The notes under the pieces are model-generated. The model was not told the DNA's origin, did not search any database, and saw only the letters and a program-made list of their open reading frames with translations. The translations under genes were made by a program, and so were the position numbers. DNA of 7,220 nt from Patescibacteria group bacterium (lineage in GTDB: Bacteria > Patescibacteriota > Microgenomatia > UBA1400 > MFAQ01), in assembly GCA_018817845.1 (NCBI GenBank), contig JAHITH010000013.1, forward strand, positions 1 through 7,220. The letters are read 5' to 3'. Position 1 is the first letter of the stretch, and the number at the start of each line of letters is the position of its first letter. Below are positions 1 through 6,138 of this stretch, piece by piece.

Positions 1-501
1 TGGGGAGATGTTGCTAGAAGAGTTGGTGCGGCGTCTCAGACTGAGTCATGTTTTATCAATATGACTCATGGCTGTGTGCCAATAACGACAGCCTTTACTC
101 ATGGTTATTCTGATGTTGAATTTAAGAATGGACTTAATTCTTCGCCGTCAGTTAAAGAAGTTAAGCAAGGGGCTAAGTTTGTGGCGGAGAAACATGGACA
201 GGAAGTAATACCATATAAAATTAATCAATTTGATCGAGAAGTACTGACAGAACAACTGAAGAGAGCTTTGAAAACGTCAGATAGCTGCTGGGTGGTGCAT
301 TTTACAGATAAAGGTGAGAAATTATTAAATGGTCATATGATGGGGATAATTCCTATTGCTTCTAATGAATATGCTAGATGGAATACTGCTGTGAGTAATC
401 GGATAGCAAGACTTAATATTAATCAGTTAGTCGACGAAGTAATTAGGGCAAGACATAATAAGATACCAGATGTGTATCTATTTGCGTTTAAATCGATTTA
501 A
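1..501 (+). CDS. 3' part of an unrecognised protein, possibly papain/C39-like cysteine peptidase fold
   Basis: The frame is open from base 1 to a TAA at 499-501, so the gene starts upstream; 166 residues are visible. The ATG at 61 is internal to the open frame and need not be the start. I do not recognise the family with confidence. The layout resembles C39-type papain-like peptidases: cysteines near the front (C17 and C25, the latter in HGCVP, numbering from base 1), a helical stretch ending in AKFVAEKHG, a strand WVVHF, then NGHMMGI with a histidine at residue 112 that could be catalytic, a possible Asn at 133 (AVSN), and a last strand VYLFAF. The usual CGP motif is not intact and I cannot tell which Cys would be the nucleophile, so an inactive or unrelated fold is quite possible. 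No signal peptide can be judged because the N terminus is missing. No T-rich terminator follows immediately. Confidence 0.6.
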   Translation, partial: WGDVARRVGAASQTESCFINMTHGCVPITTAFTHGYSDVEFKNGLNSSPSVKEVKQGAKFVAEKHGQEVIPYKINQFDREVLTEQLKRALKTSDSCWVVHFTDKGEKLLNGHMMGIIPIASNEYARWNTAVSNRIARLNINQLVDEVIRARHNKIPDVYLFAFKSI

Positions 502-520
502 ACATAAAGAAAAGTCCACA

Positions 521-594
521 CTGGTCCAAAAAGCCAGCTTGGAGGTGACCAGGAAGGCTTAATAAGCGCTGAGTACCAATTATAAGAATTGCTC
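521..594 (+). other. cluster of inverted repeats in the 178-base gap before the tRNAs
   Basis: The gap 502-679 has no gene that I can support. Its first half contains three potential stems in a row: CTGGT (521-525) plus CCAA (526-529) pairing with TTGG (539-542) and ACCAG (548-552) around a 5-base bulge; GCTT (557-560) with AAGC (564-567); and CAATT (577-581) with AATTG (587-591), extended by GAG (571-573) and CTC (592-594). The second half, about 595-660, is A/T-rich and plain. The cluster could be a small structured RNA, the 3' UTR of the upstream gene, or chance. None of the stems is followed by a T run, so it is not a standard intrinsic terminator. Confidence 0.35.
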
Positions 595-662
595 ATATAA
601 AGTAATTATAGTTGATACATAAATAAATTACATAACTGAAATTAGAAGTCTTAAAGAAAGTG

Positions 663-668
663 TAAAAT
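663..668 (+). promoter_or_regulatory. candidate -10 box for the tRNA pair
   Basis: TAAAAT lies 11 bases before the mature 5' end of the tRNA-Lys gene, preceded directly by TG, which would give a transcript start near 675. No good -35 hexamer sits 16-18 bases upstream, so this is only a plausible placement. An alternative TTGATA at 612-617 lacks a matching -10 at normal spacing. Confidence 0.3.
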
Positions 669-679
669 ACACATATCTT

Positions 680-753
680 GAGTCCGTAGCTCAGTTGGTT
701 AGAGCGTCTGCCTCTTAAGCAGAATGTCGTGGGTTCGAATCCCACCGGACTCA
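680..753 (+). tRNA. tRNA-Lys (anticodon CTT)
   Basis: A complete 74-base cloverleaf. The acceptor stem GAGTCCG (680-686) pairs with CGGACTC (746-752), with discriminator A at 753. The D stem is GCTC/GAGC (689-692, 702-705). The anticodon stem TCTGC/GCAGA (707-711, 719-723) holds loop CTCTTAA, giving anticodon CTT at 714-716, which reads the Lys codon AAG. The T stem GTGGG/CCCAC (729-733, 741-745) holds loop TTCGAAT. The 3' CCA is not encoded (ACA follows the stem), so it must be added by tRNA nucleotidyltransferase. The next tRNA begins only 5 bases later, so the two are probably one transcript. Confidence 0.97.
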
Positions 754-758
754 CAAAT

Positions 759-832
759 GCGCCCGTAGCTCAATTGGATAGAGTACTTCGCTTCGGACGA
801 AGGGGTTGGGGGTTCGAGTCCCTTCGGGCGCA
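759..832 (+). tRNA. tRNA-Arg (anticodon TCG)
   Basis: A complete 74-base cloverleaf. The acceptor stem GCGCCCG (759-765) pairs with CGGGCGC (825-831), with discriminator A at 832. The D loop carries the A expected near position 20 in arginine tRNAs (AATTGGATA). The anticodon stem CTTCG/CGAAG (786-790, 798-802) holds loop CTTCGGA, giving anticodon TCG at 793-795, which reads the Arg codon CGA and possibly other CGN codons. The T stem GGGGG (808-812) pairs with CCCTT (820-824) and contains two G-U pairs at its base, a slight weakness. CCA is not encoded. It is the second gene of the tRNA tandem. Confidence 0.96.
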
Positions 833-837
833 CAATT

Positions 838-888
838 AAGAAATAGGCTGACATATCACATAAGTTAAATGTTTGCTATTTCTTTTTT
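838..888 (+). terminator. possible weak intrinsic terminator after the tRNA pair
   Basis: AAGAAATAG (838-846) is perfectly complementary to CTATTTCTT (876-884), and the second arm runs into six T residues (883-888). This is the layout of a rho-independent terminator, but the stem is A/T-rich and its 29-base loop is long, so efficiency is doubtful. It is well placed to separate the tRNA transcript from the radical SAM gene. Confidence 0.4.
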
Positions 889-915
889 ACTTGAATAGTT
901 AAGGAGCATGTTTTG

Positions 916-924
916 TGCTATACT
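916..924 (+). promoter_or_regulatory. extended -10 promoter of the radical SAM gene
   Basis: TGC followed by TATACT (919-924) is a good extended -10 element and needs little -35 support; the -35 region (TAGTTA at 896-901, 17-base spacer) is poor. Initiation would fall near 931, leaving a leader of about 22 bases before the ATG at 953. Confidence 0.55.
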
Positions 925-940
925 TTTTTCAATTAATATT

Positions 941-946
941 AGAGGA
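941..946 (+). promoter_or_regulatory. ribosome binding site for the radical SAM gene
   Basis: AGAGGA lies 6 bases before the ATG at 953. An in-frame TAA at 950-952 rules out an earlier start in this frame. It is the only convincing Shine-Dalgarno in front of any of the four visible protein starts. Confidence 0.7.
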
Positions 947-952
947 TAATAA

Positions 953-2458
953 ATGAAAACAGAAAAGGGTATTGAAAATCCAAGATTAGCTTTCATTACA
1001 CAGCACAAATATCTTGGTGAACTTGAGGAAGTGGGGGTACCTGTTCCTTTACTTTTAGACAAAATCTTTCGTGACAGGACCGTGGGTGGTTTGTCACATT
1101 TAGGAGCTGCAATCCTTTGTTCACAGGCAAGACGGGAAGGTTTTGAAGTTGACTTTTTCAATGCGAACGACCTGATTCAACATCCTGACTTGAGAAGAGA
1201 ACTAGTTACATCGATTAGGGATAATCCTGGGATTCTATCTTGCCTATCGGCTATGGACATCAACTCAGGTTTTATTAGTAGTCTTGCAGGATCATTACCA
1301 CCGGAAAGAACGATCGTTGGTGGTGTCGGTCCAACTTATGCCCCTGAACTATATAGTGGTGAGTATGCAAAGGCTTTTGGACACATGGAAGGAAAACGTT
1401 TTTCAGAGATCCTCGAAAATTTTAGAACTGGAACCCCCCTTGATCCCGTTTACATGACCGAAAATCCAAAATTTAGCGATAATCTTGAAGATTATCCGGA
1501 GTTAGATCCCACAGTTAGTCTTTTAACTGATTCGAATTGGTTAACTTCGCTTTTTGCCCCAATTGAAGTGGGTAGAGGTTGCCATTATTCTTGCGATTTC
1601 TGTCATACAGGAAGACATATCGAAAAAATCAGAGTCAAACCTCTGGGAATAATTGACGCTCAACTTAAGATGTTTAGAGATCATGTGAAGTTGAAATGGC
1701 CATTTATTGTAGTTTATGATCAAAACTTGGTAACGCCTTACATACTTCCACAGTATGGTCGTGAATACTTACTAGATTTAATGTCTCTTTTTGAAAAGTA
1801 CAATTTTTACTGGGCTGGTGAAGGTACCTTGGGAGATATCGTAGAACAAGATGATCGTGAATTACTAAAAAAGATGGGTGAAAGATGTCTTTCAATATTG
1901 GTTGGAGCAGAAAACCTTTTAGGAGATATGGAAGGTTCTGATGGAAAGAATCGTCTAAATGCAAATTTTGAAACTTACGTTAGAACACTGAAAGAATGCA
2001 AAGTACCTGTTATGTGGTCTATTATAGGAGGTTTGGACAATCAAGCTGTTGATTATTATCCAAAGATGGTAGAGACTGTTCGTCGTTTGGCTTTACCAGC
2101 AATTATTCACAAAGCGGTTGCTAGGCCAGGTACATCTTTTTATACTGATGTTAGAGATGAGGGAAGAGTTTTGTCTGATAAAGCTTCAGATCGTGATATG
2201 AAGTTTCATATGGCTCATAAGCCAAAAAGTATGAGTGCTGATGATGCACTTGGTGGACATGCATTTGCGCATGCACAGATTTTTAACCCCGTTGAAATTG
2301 CAAAAAGGTTTTGTCAACACTGGAAAGATGTTGATTTTGGATATGCTGTTAAAAGTTTGACTCCTGAGTTTCATGGTGCGGTAATTACCCCTCGTATCGT
2401 TCATACTTATCGAAATGAACTCAAACAATTTCGTAAGAAATTAAAAAACATAGAGTAA
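953..2458 (+). CDS. B12-domain-type radical SAM protein, substrate unknown
   Basis: A 501-residue soluble protein. Residues about 1-190 resemble the cobalamin-binding (Rossmann) domain found before many radical SAM cores: GLSHLGAAILCSQARREGFEV, then TIVGGVGPTYAPE, then GHMEGKRFSEILENF matching the usual GEGE...LL segment. The DxHxxG histidine motif that ligates cobalamin from below is not visible, so B12 may be bound base-off without it or not at all. The radical SAM core follows (about 195-420), with the cluster motif Cys210-X3-Cys214-X2-Cys217 in EVGRGCHYSCDFC; these ligate the [4Fe-4S] cluster that cleaves S-adenosylmethionine. Further core strands are ILVGAENLL and VMWSIIGGLD. The last 80 residues are polar and unassigned. 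Relatives include methyltransferases, cyclases and many uncharacterised enzymes; I cannot name the substrate. The gene has its own promoter, stands alone, and has a more balanced G/C content than the genes downstream. Confidence 0.9.
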   Translation: MKTEKGIENPRLAFITQHKYLGELEEVGVPVPLLLDKIFRDRTVGGLSHLGAAILCSQARREGFEVDFFNANDLIQHPDLRRELVTSIRDNPGILSCLSAMDINSGFISSLAGSLPPERTIVGGVGPTYAPELYSGEYAKAFGHMEGKRFSEILENFRTGTPLDPVYMTENPKFSDNLEDYPELDPTVSLLTDSNWLTSLFAPIEVGRGCHYSCDFCHTGRHIEKIRVKPLGIIDAQLKMFRDHVKLKWPFIVVYDQNLVTPYILPQYGREYLLDLMSLFEKYNFYWAGEGTLGDIVEQDDRELLKKMGERCLSILVGAENLLGDMEGSDGKNRLNANFETYVRTLKECKVPVMWSIIGGLDNQAVDYYPKMVETVRRLALPAIIHKAVARPGTSFYTDVRDEGRVLSDKASDRDMKFHMAHKPKSMSADDALGGHAFAHAQIFNPVEIAKRFCQHWKDVDFGYAVKSLTPEFHGAVITPRIVHTYRNELKQFRKKLKNIE

Positions 2459-2477
2459 AAACATCACGGCTTTTCAA

Positions 2478-2501
2478 AACCACTTGGCGTACCAAGTGGT
2501 T
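2478..2501 (+). terminator. strong 10-bp hairpin after the radical SAM gene, probable terminator
   Basis: AACCACTTGG (2478-2487) and CCAAGTGGTT (2492-2501) form a perfect stem with loop CGTA, beginning 19 bases after the stop codon. The plus-strand tail, TTCTTAGG, is a poor U-tract. On the minus strand the stem is followed by TTTTGAAAAG, which is somewhat better, so it could work in either direction. A 3' end-protecting or rho-assisted stem is the alternative. Confidence 0.5.
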
Positions 2502-2521
2502 CTTAGGCGAGGCACTTTGCT

Positions 2522-2564
2522 CTTCAAAAGTTGCACTACTTGAAGTTATCCGTTTAAAGTTATC
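2522..2564 (+). repeat. short inverted and direct repeats in the intergenic gap 2459-2623
   Basis: CTTCAA (2522-2527) is complementary to TTGAAG (2540-2545), with an inner AGT/ACT pairing (2529-2531, 2535-2537) around TGC. The octamer AAGTTATC then occurs twice, at 2543-2550 and 2557-2564, 14 bases apart. The direct repeat lies about 50-70 bases upstream of the helicase promoter and could be an operator, but such short repeats also occur by chance. Confidence 0.3.
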
Positions 2565-2586
2565 AATCATATGTTGTTGAGATCTT

Positions 2587-2617
2587 TTGAATTTTCCCTG
2601 ACAAATAGAGATATACT
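2587..2617 (+). promoter_or_regulatory. candidate promoter of the first helicase gene, leaderless geometry
   Basis: TATACT (2612-2617) is a good -10 box; TTGAAT (2587-2592) could be the -35 with a slightly long 19-base spacer. The -10 ends only 6 bases before the GTG at 2624, so transcription would begin at or next to the start codon. Confidence 0.5.
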
Positions 2618-2623
2618 GGAGTT

Positions 2624-4285
2624 GTGAATCAATCTTTTGCTTTTAAGTTGCTAAAAACTGGGGTAAGCGTTTTTCTTACGGGAGAGGCGGGTTCTGGTAA
2701 AACTTATTTGGTTAATACCTATATAAAGTGGTTGCGTGGTCATGGGATTCAACCTGCGATTACGGCTAGTACGGGTATTGCGGCTACTCATATTGGAGGA
2801 ATGACGATCCATTCTTGGAGTGGGATAGGGATTAAAGATAAGTTGGATAAACGAACCTTAAAACAAATTACAGATAGGTCATATATTAGAAAAAGAATAG
2901 AAAAAACAGAGGTGTTGATTGTTGATGAAGTATCTATGCTTTCGCCAAACACTTTGGGCATGGTTGATTTAGTGTGTAGAACGGTGAGGAAAAATCTAGA
3001 GCCTTTTGGTGGCATGCAGGTAGTTTTGGTGGGTGATTTTTTTCAATTACCTCCGGTGGTTAAACGTGAGATGGGGGGCAATCTCTCCTCAGCTGTTTTT
3101 GCTTATGAAGCGGAAGTGTGGAAAAAGATTGATCCAGTAGTTTGTTATTTAGATGAACAGTTTAGACAAGATGATGAAGATTATCTGTCTATTTTATCTG
3201 CTATTAGGCGAAATGAATTTGGGCAAGGTCATTTGAATTATCTTGAAAAACGGAAAATAGAGTTTGGTACGGCCCCTAAAGATACTCCTTGGTTATTTTC
3301 GCATAACAGAAATGTAGATAGCTTTAATGAAAATAAGTTGTCTAAGTTGGCTGGTGAAGTTAAAGAGTTTGAAATGACTTCTGTTGGTGCAAAACCTTTA
3401 GTAGAAGCGCTGGTGCGTGGTTGTTTGTCCCCCAAGACCTTAAGGCTTAAAAAAGGAGCGGTGGTAACCTTTACTAAAAATAATCCTAAATTGGCATTTG
3501 TAAATGGAACCTTGGGGGTTGTGTGTGGGTTTGATGGGCAAACGGGTTGGCCACAAGTAAAAATAGAGGGAAGATGTATGTTGCAAGTGAAGCCAATGGA
3601 TTGGATGATAGAGGAGGGCGGGAAAATACGTGCCTCTGTCAGCCAGTTTCCTTTACGGTTGGCCTGGGCGATTACGGTTCACAAAAGTCAGGGTTTAAGT
3701 TTGGATAGGGTGACGATTGATTTATCCAAGGTGTTTGAGTACGGTCAGGGTTATGTGGCTTTGTCTAGAGTACGACGGCTTAAGGGTCTGTATTTACTGG
3801 GTTGGAATGCGCAGGCTTTTAGAGTTCATCCTAGTATTTTGGAACAGGATAACTTATTTAGGCGAGAGTCTAGGAAGATTAAAAACCAAATGAAGTTTAC
3901 GGTAGAAAAAATACATGATTTTATTGTTCGGGCTGGCGGTAGTATTAAAAAAGTAAGAATGGATAGGGATAGAAGAGTAGTAAAACCAAATACTCAAATG
4001 CTTACATTGGAGTTGTGGCAACAAGGTAAGGGTGTGGTGGAAATTGCTAAGGAAAGAGGGTTGAAGGATGGGACAATTGTATCGCATGTCGAAGCTTTGG
4101 TTTCTAGGGGTCAGATTGACAAGAGTGAAATAGAAAGGTTGTTGACACCAACTTTAAGGGGTGGTTTTGATGAAATAAAGAAGGGTTTTAAGAAGTTGGG
4201 GGTAGAAAAATTGTCACCAGTTTATAATTATTTTAATGGTGTATATTCTTATGATGATTTGCGGGTTGTGCGGATGATGAATTAA
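2624..4285 (+). CDS. PIF1/RecD-like DNA helicase with C-terminal HTH_40-like region
   Basis: A 553-residue superfamily 1 helicase expected to unwind DNA 5'-3' with ATP. Visible motifs in order: Walker A GEAGSGKT (20-27); motif Ia ASTGIAATHIGGMTIHSW (48-65); Walker B LIVDEVSM (98-105); motif III GDFFQLPPV (137-145); FRQ (180-182) with a likely arginine finger; VNGTLGVV in the SH3-like insert; TVHKSQG (351-357); and YVALSRVR (377-384). All core motifs are intact, so the enzyme is probably active. After about residue 400 comes a basic linker, then LELWQQGKGVVEIAKERGL with a following helix (about 459-500), which resembles the HTH_40 domain attached to several helicases. The GTG start is the only good choice: an in-frame TAG lies at 2606-2608 and Walker A follows closely. 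GGAG at 2618-2621 is too near to act as a normal ribosome site. The role is probably replication-fork or recombination support. The 3' end overlaps typA. Confidence 0.93.
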   Translation: MNQSFAFKLLKTGVSVFLTGEAGSGKTYLVNTYIKWLRGHGIQPAITASTGIAATHIGGMTIHSWSGIGIKDKLDKRTLKQITDRSYIRKRIEKTEVLIVDEVSMLSPNTLGMVDLVCRTVRKNLEPFGGMQVVLVGDFFQLPPVVKREMGGNLSSAVFAYEAEVWKKIDPVVCYLDEQFRQDDEDYLSILSAIRRNEFGQGHLNYLEKRKIEFGTAPKDTPWLFSHNRNVDSFNENKLSKLAGEVKEFEMTSVGAKPLVEALVRGCLSPKTLRLKKGAVVTFTKNNPKLAFVNGTLGVVCGFDGQTGWPQVKIEGRCMLQVKPMDWMIEEGGKIRASVSQFPLRLAWAITVHKSQGLSLDRVTIDLSKVFEYGQGYVALSRVRRLKGLYLLGWNAQAFRVHPSILEQDNLFRRESRKIKNQMKFTVEKIHDFIVRAGGSIKKVRMDRDRRVVKPNTQMLTLELWQQGKGVVEIAKERGLKDGTIVSHVEALVSRGQIDKSEIERLLTPTLRGGFDEIKKGFKKLGVEKLSPVYNYFNGVYSYDDLRVVRMMN

Positions 4286-6105
4286 GGGGTGAAGGCGCGG
4301 CGGTGACGGCGGCGTTCGACGTCGGTTAAAAGTTTTTTTCTTAGGCGGAGGGATTTGGGGGTGATTTCTAGGAGTTCGTCTTCTTCTAGAAAATCTATGG
4401 ATTGTTCTAAACTTAGGGTAATTGGTGGAGCTAGTTGAATGATGCCGTCGGATGACTTAGAGCGCATGTTGGTTAGCTGTTTGCCTTTGCAGGCGTTTAC
4501 CTCTAGATCCTCGCCCCTGGCGTTCTGGCCTATTATCTGGCCTTGGTAAACTTTGGTACCTGGGGCCACAAAAGTGTCTCCCCTACCCTGGGCTCCGTGC
4601 AGGCCGTAGGCTAGGATGTTGCCAGTTGTAGATGAGATTAGCGTACCAGACCTTAATTTAGCAAGTGGTTTACCTAGTGGTTGGTATTCTAGAACATGTG
4701 AATTAAACAGAATGGTACCTTTTGTAAGTGTAAGCAAGAGACTTCTTAGGCCAATGAGGTTTCTGGTGGGCAGATGAAAGATAAATTCTGTTTCCGTGTC
4801 TGAGATTGGATCCATTTTGACCAGTTCTGCGTGTCTTTTGCCTAAGGTTTGGTTGATAACGCCAACGAATTCTGAGGGGGTTATTAAGGAAAGCTCCTCT
4901 ACTGGTTCAAGTTTTACGCCGTTTTCTTCTATTATAATGGCTTGGGGATTACCCACCTCCATTTCGAAACCTTCTCTTCGCAGTGTCTCCAGAAGAACGG
5001 CCAGGTGAAGCTCTCCCCTACCCGAAAGCTTGAACTTGCCACTTTGTAGTTTGTCTACCTTTAAGCTTAGATTGGATTCTAGTTCGTTGTTTAGTCTCTG
5101 CTCAAGTTGACGGCTGGTTCCCAATCCACCTTCTTGACCGGCAAATGGACTGGTGTTGGGACCGATGGTCATGTGTAGAGCTGGCTTGGTTATTTCGATA
5201 TTTGGTAATGGTTTGGTTTTGGGATCGGTGGATATGGTGGCGCCGATGGGAATTTTACTGGCGCCAGAAATGTAAACGATGTCACCTGCTTCTGCTTTAT
5301 CTACCTCTTTTTTGGATAGACCTTGGGAAACCATTAGGTGTTCTAGGGTAAATGACTTGCCTGGTTGAGAAGAAGAAAAAAGTTTTTGACCGGTGGTTAG
5401 TTGGCCTTGTAGCAACTTGCCAATTAGAATTTGGCCAAGGTGAGAGTTGTATTCGATTGAAGAGACTTGCAAAACAGGAGGAAGGTTGACATTTGTATTC
5501 GGTGAGGGGATGAAGTTAATGATTGCGTCTAGAAGTGGAGTAACGTTACCAGATTGATTTAGGTTTTTGGGTATAGAGGCAAATACCGCGCCTGTTCTAC
5601 CAACGGCAAAGAGCGTTTTGAATTCTAGTTGGTCGTTGTTGTTGGCAAGTTCTAGGAAAAGATCGTCTGTTTTGCTTAAAGTTTTTTCGATTCTAGCTAG
5701 TTTTTTATCGATTTTATTTACCACAACGATTATTTTTAGATTCAAGGAAAGGGCTTTTTTTAAGACGAATCTGGTTTGGGGCATGGGTCCTTCTTGGGCG
5801 TCGATGATTAACAGAGCGCCGTCGGCCATGCTTAGTGTTCTTTCTACTTCCCCGGAAAAGTCAGCGTGACCGGGGGTGTCGATGATGTTTATTTTTACGT
5901 TTTTGTACTCTATCGAACATGTTTTGGCGGTAATGGTGATGCCTCTTTCTTTTTCTTGGTCGTTGCTATCTAGTAAACGTTCCGTGGCCATTTCTAGCTG
6001 GTTGTCTCTAAAAGCATGGGTTTGCTTTAAGAGAGCGTCTATTAGGGTGGTTTTACCGTGGTCAACGTGGGCGATGACGGCTATGTTTCTGATTTGTTTG
6101 GGCAT
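4282..6105 (-). CDS. typA: TypA/BipA ribosome-associated translational GTPase
   Basis: A 607-residue protein, the same length as the E. coli protein, colinear from end to end. The GTPase domain shows G1 AHVDHGKTT (12-20), switch I EKERGITI with Thr57, G3 DTPGHADF with catalytic His80, and G4 NKID (130-133). The G5 region reads AVGRTG instead of the usual SA/SG form. Domain II (about 210-300), the EF-G III-like domain (GRGELHLAVLLETLRREGFE) and the EF-G C-like domain (about 405-475) follow. The family-specific C-terminal domain carries KGKQLTNMRSKSSD (540-553). In other bacteria the protein binds 70S ribosomes near the EF-G site and helps 50S assembly, mainly in cold or stress; I infer the same here. 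The ATG is preceded by an in-frame TAA two codons upstream and has no Shine-Dalgarno. The coding strand is C/A-rich, opposite to the helicases, because the whole plus strand here is G/T-rich. LepA is excluded by the C-terminal signature. Confidence 0.97.
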   Translation of the reverse strand: MPKQIRNIAVIAHVDHGKTTLIDALLKQTHAFRDNQLEMATERLLDSNDQEKERGITITAKTCSIEYKNVKINIIDTPGHADFSGEVERTLSMADGALLIIDAQEGPMPQTRFVLKKALSLNLKIIVVVNKIDKKLARIEKTLSKTDDLFLELANNNDQLEFKTLFAVGRTGAVFASIPKNLNQSGNVTPLLDAIINFIPSPNTNVNLPPVLQVSSIEYNSHLGQILIGKLLQGQLTTGQKLFSSSQPGKSFTLEHLMVSQGLSKKEVDKAEAGDIVYISGASKIPIGATISTDPKTKPLPNIEITKPALHMTIGPNTSPFAGQEGGLGTSRQLEQRLNNELESNLSLKVDKLQSGKFKLSGRGELHLAVLLETLRREGFEMEVGNPQAIIIEENGVKLEPVEELSLITPSEFVGVINQTLGKRHAELVKMDPISDTETEFIFHLPTRNLIGLRSLLLTLTKGTILFNSHVLEYQPLGKPLAKLRSGTLISSTTGNILAYGLHGAQGRGDTFVAPGTKVYQGQIIGQNARGEDLEVNACKGKQLTNMRSKSSDGIIQLAPPITLSLEQSIDFLEEDELLEITPKSLRLRKKLLTDVERRRHRRAFTP

Positions 6106-6114
6106 AATTTAATT

Positions 6115-6138
6115 AAAAACAACCTGATTTTCAGGTTG
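6115..6138 (-). promoter_or_regulatory. terminator-like hairpin in the typA leader (possible attenuator)
   Basis: Read on the minus strand, CAACCTGA (6138-6131) and TCAGGTTG (6127-6120) form a perfect 8-bp stem around AAA, followed at once by TTTTT (6119-6115). The ATG of typA is 9 bases further on. This is the form of an intrinsic terminator but lies between the typA promoter and its start codon. It may be an attenuator or a 5' stem that controls translation or RNA stability. No alternative antiterminator pairing is obvious in so short a leader. Confidence 0.5.

Noticed and set aside
502..679. RNase P RNA (rnpB), prompted by the AAAGTCC motif after the first gene
   Set aside because: The gap is 178 bases, much shorter than the usual 300-400. 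The downstream conserved segments of RNase P RNA are absent.
833..952. Small precursor peptide for the radical SAM enzyme
   Set aside because: The upstream gap holds a terminator-like repeat, a promoter and a ribosome site. I find no short frame with its own ribosome site there or in 2459-2623.
865..1161. A 98-codon open frame on the minus strand over the start of the radical SAM gene
   Set aside because: It is antisense to a clear conserved gene and its promoter, and its translation has no recognisable domain. The other short frames antisense to the radical SAM, helicase and typA genes were rejected for the same reason.
759..2620. Integration at tRNA-Arg with a duplicated attachment site
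   Set aside because: I looked for a second copy of the tRNA 3' end (TTCGAGTCCC or CGGGCGCA) downstream of the radical SAM gene and found none. There is no integrase gene in view.
4282..6105. LepA or EF-G instead of TypA
   Set aside because: The family-specific C-terminal KGKQLTNMR segment and the 607-residue length fit TypA/BipA. EF-G domain IV and the LepA C-terminal domain are absent.
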